Under the pieces are notes generated by a model. That model was not told the origin of the DNA. It did no database searches and saw only the letters and a program-made list of their open reading frames with translations. A DNA stretch of 46,190 nt from Candidatus Poribacteria bacterium (lineage in GTDB: Bacteria > Poribacteria > WGA-4E > WGA-3G). Shown here piece by piece: positions 42,796 through 46,190 of the stretch. The translations under genes and the position numbers were made by a program. How positions within the stretch are numbered: the first letter of the stretch is position 1; every line of letters begins with the position of its first letter. The DNA lies in NCBI GenBank assembly GCA_026710795.1, contig JAPOQK010000093.1:1-46190 (forward strand), read 5' to 3'.

Positions 42796-42919
42796 TTTAG
42801 AAATAAAAACAATAAAACGAGTTAGATTGATTATTCTGATGAGATATGGTATTTTTAATTAAACATTGATTCACAAAAATGTCACGCGACCAGAATATTT
42901 TTGATTGGTACGCAACAAT

Positions 42920-42951
42920 TATAATTCTACGTTCATAACATCGTTGTTATG
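42920..42951 (+). promoter_or_regulatory. Possible promoter -10 box with a palindromic operator for the desaturase gene
   Basis: A consensus TATAAT (42920-42925) without a convincing -35 box is followed by CATAACA (42934-42940) and TGTTATG (42945-42951), a perfect 7-base palindrome with a 4-base centre. It covers the predicted transcription start, a usual place for a repressor site. Confidence 0.35.
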
Positions 42952-42987
42952 TTTTAATAGTAAAAAACTGGAAGGAGTACTAAATTA

Positions 42988-44172
42988 GTGTCTACAGAAC
43001 CATGTAACTCAAATTCTCTTGATGAGGACGACATTGTTCACCCTCGCGTACTACCATTTATTTTTGTTCATCTTGCTTGCCTTGCGATTTTCTGGGTAGA
43101 TGTTCAACCTACCGACTGGATTCTATGTGGTGGGTTATACGTTATACGTATGTTTGGCATCACAGCAGGATTTCACCGATATTTTTCACATCGTGCATTT
43201 AAAACTAGCCGTGGATTCCAATTCTTTTTGGCGTTTCTTGGACAAAGTTCAGCTCAGCGAGGTACACTCTGGTGGGCAGCAAAACACCGTGAACATCATA
43301 AGTACTCTGACACCGAACAAGATGTACACTCGCCTGTAAGACATGGATTCTGGTATTCTCATGTGTTGTGGATTTTTTCTAAAAGCGTACGCACCCCAAA
43401 TCACAGTGGAATTAAGGATTTTCTGAAATATCCAGAACTTGTTTGGCTTGATAAATGGGATAAACTACCACCATTCATTTTAGCCGTACTCGTTTGGTTG
43501 GTTGCTGGATGGTCAGGACTCATCGTAGGATTTTTCATAAGCACAGTACTTCTTTTTCACGGTACTTTTACCATTAACTCACTTTCACACATTTATGGCA
43601 AACAAACCTATATCACCGGAGATAATTCTCGCAACAACCTTTTTCTTGCAATCATAACGTTGGGAGAGGGATGGCACAACAACCACCACCATTTTCCAAG
43701 CGTAACACCTCAAGGATTTCGTTGGTGGCAAATTGATGTCACGTATTATATCTTGAAGACGTTATCTATCTTTAGAGTCGTTTGGGATCTTCGACTACCA
43801 CCCAAGCACGTGGTTGAGGGAAAACGTAGGATGTCTCTCGCTGTCATTGAGACTGCTGCGCAGCAACTCGCTGCGAGTTTTTCGATTGAACAGATCAGCA
43901 AAACGGTTATACAGGTATTGGCACATACTCCAAAATTAGATGAACTCCGCAATCGAGCTCGTATTGGTCATGCAGAGGTAGAAGCATTTCTCAAAGAAAT
44001 AAAGATCCTTGAGTCCCCGAAAATAGGAAATCTAAAAGATAAAGCTCAAAACATGTTTACTCACATCCCATCCTTAAATCCGATAGTTGAACGGGCAAAT
44101 CAAATTATCGTTCAGTCAGTTTCAATTTGGCTACTTCAGAACGACATTTGCGACTCAGCGGATAGGGTTTAG
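42988..44172 (+). CDS. Acyl-CoA/acyl-lipid fatty acid desaturase with a C-terminal extension
   Basis: The 394-residue membrane di-iron enzyme has the three histidine boxes HRYFSH (about 63-68), HREHH (about 100-104) and GWHNNHHHFPS (about 230), as in delta-9 acyl-CoA desaturases. Four hydrophobic stretches occur around 30-55, 70-90 and 155-195. Residues about 285-394 form a helical, charged extension beyond the core desaturase. The start is GTG with AAGGAG about 11 bases upstream. It probably controls membrane fluidity; no electron donor gene is adjacent. Confidence 0.9.
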   Translation: MSTEPCNSNSLDEDDIVHPRVLPFIFVHLACLAIFWVDVQPTDWILCGGLYVIRMFGITAGFHRYFSHRAFKTSRGFQFFLAFLGQSSAQRGTLWWAAKHREHHKYSDTEQDVHSPVRHGFWYSHVLWIFSKSVRTPNHSGIKDFLKYPELVWLDKWDKLPPFILAVLVWLVAGWSGLIVGFFISTVLLFHGTFTINSLSHIYGKQTYITGDNSRNNLFLAIITLGEGWHNNHHHFPSVTPQGFRWWQIDVTYYILKTLSIFRVVWDLRLPPKHVVEGKRRMSLAVIETAAQQLAASFSIEQISKTVIQVLAHTPKLDELRNRARIGHAEVEAFLKEIKILESPKIGNLKDKAQNMFTHIPSLNPIVERANQIIVQSVSIWLLQNDICDSADRV

Positions 44173-44238
44173 CGAATATAGTGTTATGGGTTGGATTTAA
44201 CTGATAGTATTATACATTTGTCCTTGAATCCGTATGAT

Positions 44239-44276
44239 TGACATACTCCCAAGACTAAAGGCTTGGGAGTATGTCA
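44239..44276. mobile_element. IS200/IS605-type end hairpin, solitary
   Basis: TGACATACTCCCAAG (44239-44253) and CTTGGGAGTATGTCA (44262-44276) are perfect 15-base inverted arms around an 8-base loop ACTAAAGG. The TGACATACTCCC...AAGG...GGGAGTATGTCA layout is typical of ends of IS200/IS605 elements. No transposase gene is attached, so this is a remnant or a captured end. Confidence 0.55.
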
Positions 44277-44341
44277 GATTCAGGCAAAGACGAGAATAAC
44301 ATAATTCATAGTATTTATTAAAATACACCTCGTAGAAACTA

Positions 44342-44656
44342 TCAGATATCTGTTTCATCATTTCTATACAAGAACTCCCTTTCCGATATCTGCCAACCCC
44401 GTTGGTTGTTAGCTTGTTTGCATGCTTCAATACGATCTTCGCTACTTAGTTTGATTAGCAATCCCCTCACAATGGAATCATTCAGTGCGGAGTTCTCATT
44501 TTCTAAACTCCTATATATACCACTCCGTTTACTTATTTCAGCAACACCGATACATTCACCCTTATTTTTTGCTGCAAATAAAACATCTAATACCGCTTCT
44601 TCAAGATGGAACATACCGATTCGTGCGTGTTTTTTAGGTTTCATAACATAATACAT
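44342..44656 (-). CDS. Small winged-helix-like protein, unknown target
   Basis: A 104-residue protein. HLEEAVLDVLFAA followed by CIGVAEISKRSGIYRS and SIVRGLLIKLSSEDRIEAC gives a helix, helix-turn-helix, helix pattern like a small winged-helix DNA-binding domain. The C-terminus is basic and aromatic-rich. The ATG at 44656 has AAGGAG 9 bases upstream; the ATG at 44662 is nearly as good. It has its own strong promoter. I do not recognise the family. Confidence 0.6.
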   Translation of the reverse strand: MYYVMKPKKHARIGMFHLEEAVLDVLFAAKNKGECIGVAEISKRSGIYRSLENENSALNDSIVRGLLIKLSSEDRIEACKQANNQRGWQISEREFLYRNDETDI

Positions 44657-44739
44657 ATCCATGTACTCCTTTTTTAGGGTTGTTCTAACGGGTAAATAGG
44701 ATCAAAACCTTTACAGTTATACATAGAGTATTTTTCCAA

Positions 44740-44768
44740 ATTTTACGAAATTGTTAATTCTTTGTCAA
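44740..44768 (-). promoter_or_regulatory. Near-consensus promoter of the winged-helix-like gene
   Basis: On the minus strand TTGACA (44763-44768) and TAAAAT (44740-44745) are 17 bases apart. Transcription would start near 44733, giving a leader of about 70 bases. Confidence 0.6.
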
Positions 44769-44861
44769 GTCATGTATAGAATAAGCTCAGGGTTATTTAG
44801 TTTTTTAGTTTTTCGCACAGGTTTTCCTCTTGAAAAGGAACTTCAAAATACCAAACTTATC

Positions 44862-44954
44862 ATCCTGTAAATCCTATAATCTTGTAAATCCTGGTTCAGA
44901 CACTCCGTTTCTTATCCTGCAAATCCTATAATCCTGATAATCCTGGTTCAGACA
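44862..44954. repeat. Two direct copies of a 41-base ATCCTG...TTCAGACA repeat
   Basis: 44862-44902 and 44914-44954 are near-identical, each ending AATCCTGGTTCAGACA, and both match 23234-23274. The repeat has internal periodicity of ATCCT every 7-8 bases. Similar ends (GATTCAGACAATTCC) also occur at about 23325-23340, so this border family is dispersed. An AGGGTTATTTAG motif at about 44789 precedes them, as at 21950. Confidence 0.6.
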
Positions 44955-45058
44955 ATTCCGAAAACCACATAAAACCTATTGGATATCTATTGTTCCACTC
45001 ACTTGATTAATTTCACTTCCCATACCACCATCCGTTAAACTATAACATCATTAACATC

Positions 45059-45192
45059 GTAGGTCGGAGCGAGCAAAGCGACCTCCGACACGTATGATTT
45101 CATAACATCGTAGGTCGGAGCGAACGTAGCGACCTCCGACACGTATGATTTCATAACCTCGTAGGTCGGAGCGAGCAAAGCGACCTCCGACA
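45059..45192. repeat. Tandem 51-base palindrome-bearing repeat, about 2.6 copies
   Basis: Units 45059-45109 and 45110-45160 are nearly identical and a partial third (45161-45192) follows. Each starts GTAGGTCGGAGCGA and contains GTCGGAG...CTCCGAC, forming a hairpin, then ACGTATGATTTCATAAC. The relative at 23547-23573 lacks the spacer. Not a CRISPR array: the units are contiguous and carry no variable spacers. Confidence 0.7.
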
Positions 45193-45210
45193 TGGAATCC
45201 TAAAACAAAA

Positions 45211-45287
45211 AAGCCCCAGCGGGGCGATAGGTGTATAGTAATCAACAACCACAACAAGAGAAAGCCCAGCGGGCCGAAAGGTGTATA
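45211..45287. repeat. Two hairpin repeats of the AAGCCC(C)AGCGGG type
   Basis: 45211-45237 (AAGCCCCAGCGGGG then CGATAGGTGTATA) and 45262-45287 (AAGCCCAGCGGG then CCGAAAGGTGTATA) are two versions of one unit with a short GC-rich hairpin. Their shared tail shows common origin. Together with the preceding repeats they fill the 44663-45368 gap. Confidence 0.5.
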
Positions 45288-45368
45288 TATCTTTCTTTGA
45301 AGGAAAAGATCCATTTATAGTACCGAAATTCATTGTACCTCTTTCATGACAATAACAGGAGCACAATC

Positions 45369-46190
45369 ATGACAACCGAAACAACCCAAAACCAGATTAA
45401 TCCCAAATTTGAACCAATGTTAGAACAAATGGGTAACTTACTTACCCATCTGTTGAATGCACAAAATGAAATATGGGAACATATAAAGCAAGGTGTTATA
45501 CCTGCTAAGGAAGCCAATAATCTGACCCCATGCATAAACAACACCATGAAAATCATTAACCTATGTAATACGTTCATGAGGCGTTACAACATTGAAACCC
45601 AAGGATACGACTCCAGCGTCCGCATGGCAGGCAAGAATTCAAAGAAGCAACAACAATCAGAACAAACCGACCAACCAGAAGACCAAAAACCGCAGGAACT
45701 CAACCATCTGAATTCAGTAACCAAAGAATACCAAGAGGCACTCCCACCACCCAAAAAAGAGGAAAATGTAGAAAGTATGGAAACTGAGGAGAATGCTGAA
45801 GCTAAGGATATTGATGATAAAAAGGAAAATGCTGAGGAACAAAAAACATCAGCAGAAAATGAACCGAAGAAGGTGCAAACCAAACCAGCACCCGGCATCA
45901 TCACCCCATCCAAGACCAGACTACCCATCATCACATACAACCCAAACGGATTCCAACCTTACGGACAGATGCGTGACCTCTTCAAATCCCACGAACCTAT
46001 CAAAATGGCAAGCGGCACTTACGATGCAGGTAAAACCTATAGCTGCGTCGCATACATGGACATGTTAGCACGGCAATATCCCGGTGCGAGACTAACCTTT
46101 ATCCACCGTTATCTGAATAGAGTTTATAGAAATATCATACCAACCTACGAAAAGTATCTCGGTTTTAAACCCTCAACCTACAAATCCCAA
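45369..46190 (+). CDS. Phage terminase large-subunit-like ATPase, 3' end outside window
   Basis: The frame from ATG 45369 (AGGAG 6 bases upstream) is open to the window end, giving 274 residues. Residues 1-95 are helical. About 96-195 are a low-complexity linker rich in Glu, Lys, Gln and Pro. From about 195 comes an ATPase start with GTYDAGKT (216-223, the GxxxxGKT Walker A), then a helix and LARQYPGARLTFIHRYLNRVYR, as in terminase large subunits and related phage ATPases. Codon use is richer in ACC, CCC and CAA than the genes before it. Terminase rather than another P-loop ATPase is inferred, since Walker B and the nuclease domain are not visible. Confidence 0.65.
   Translation, partial: MTTETTQNQINPKFEPMLEQMGNLLTHLLNAQNEIWEHIKQGVIPAKEANNLTPCINNTMKIINLCNTFMRRYNIETQGYDSSVRMAGKNSKKQQQSEQTDQPEDQKPQELNHLNSVTKEYQEALPPPKKEENVESMETEENAEAKDIDDKKENAEEQKTSAENEPKKVQTKPAPGIITPSKTRLPIITYNPNGFQPYGQMRDLFKSHEPIKMASGTYDAGKTYSCVAYMDMLARQYPGARLTFIHRYLNRVYRNIIPTYEKYLGFKPSTYKSQ

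Noticed and set aside
45059..45192. CRISPR array
   Set aside because: The units are contiguous with no variable spacers, palindromic throughout, and no cas genes are present.
45051..45314. Repetitive protein (VGGR..RSDLRCYEIIR repeats) on the minus strand
   Set aside because: It is a translation of the 51-base DNA repeats, with no start signal; an artefact of the repeats.
45584..45940. 118-codon minus-strand frame opposite the terminase-like gene
   Set aside because: It mirrors the low-complexity Glu/Lys-rich linker and has a Ser/Phe-rich product without structure.
1..46190. rRNA, tRNA or known riboswitch genes
   Set aside because: I looked through all gaps and found no cloverleaf, rRNA segment or recognisable riboswitch core; without a search tool a divergent one could be missed.

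Overview
The window looks like a chromosomal segment of an uncultured, AT-rich, Gram-negative bacterium. Lipid A genes (lpxA, an lpxC-fabZ fusion) and a heptosyltransferase show an outer membrane. Two phytanoyl-CoA dioxygenase-like (PhyH) genes, a Gfo/Idh/MocA oxidoreductase, a LamG protein, paired type I dockerin repeats and an FG-GAP/UnbV protein together resemble gene sets described for Candidatus Poribacteria. That assignment is inference; no rRNA or tRNA was found here.

Layout. Positions 1-300 hold the 3' end of an IS200/IS605-type tnpB and a structured element end. 315-4138 (minus) is an envelope operon: ruvX, mltG, lpxC-fabZ, lpxA. From 4341 a well-formed promoter drives an orphan beta-class DNA methyltransferase, followed by a PspA/IM30-like coiled-coil gene overlapping an ABC ATPase and its permease, then a gamma-carbonic-anhydrase-like protein, an oxidoreductase, a small unknown protein and a dihydrolipoamide acyltransferase with two E1/E3-binding domains. 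Right behind it, 11878-12504 is a gene that looks like two ORFs but reads as one if an in-frame UGA is selenocysteine: signal peptide, two dockerin repeats and a thioredoxin domain whose first catalytic Cys is the UGA, with a SECIS-like hairpin behind it. This is the main discovery candidate. It converges on, and overlaps by 54 bases, a BatA-like VWA membrane protein. 14503-15771 holds a helical protein and a LamG protein. 16063-21920 holds a DUF457 membrane hydrolase, CCA-adding enzyme, a VTT (TVP38) protein, a coiled-coil membrane protein, a glycosyltransferase 9 and a CPBP protease.

21921-23683 is a His-rich membrane protein and an 840-base bed of palindromic and MITE-like repeats whose relatives recur at 15.9, 27.9-28.1 and 44.8-45.3 kb. 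23684-27817 holds a DUF362 protein, a PhyH enzyme, a SufR-like regulator, a four-cluster ferredoxin and a DUF4381-like protein. 28152-31469 is a partner-switching module (anti-sigma/HATPase, STAS antagonist, PP2C phosphatase); the anti-sigma gene has undergone a 362-base tandem duplication leaving a truncated upstream copy. It sits between DUF4381 and DUF58/VWA genes, so a Bat-type cluster and a signalling switch are interleaved, with no MoxR ATPase seen.

34641-41396 runs PhyH, a small ORF, rph, rdgB, efp, accB, accC and an FG-GAP/UnbV protein with short gaps or overlaps, followed by pncB and a front-end-type fatty acid desaturase. After a strong minus-strand promoter and a small winged-helix-like gene come tandem 51-base palindromic repeats, and the window ends inside a large phage-terminase-like ATPase gene, so a provirus or a domesticated phage gene probably begins at about 45.3 kb.
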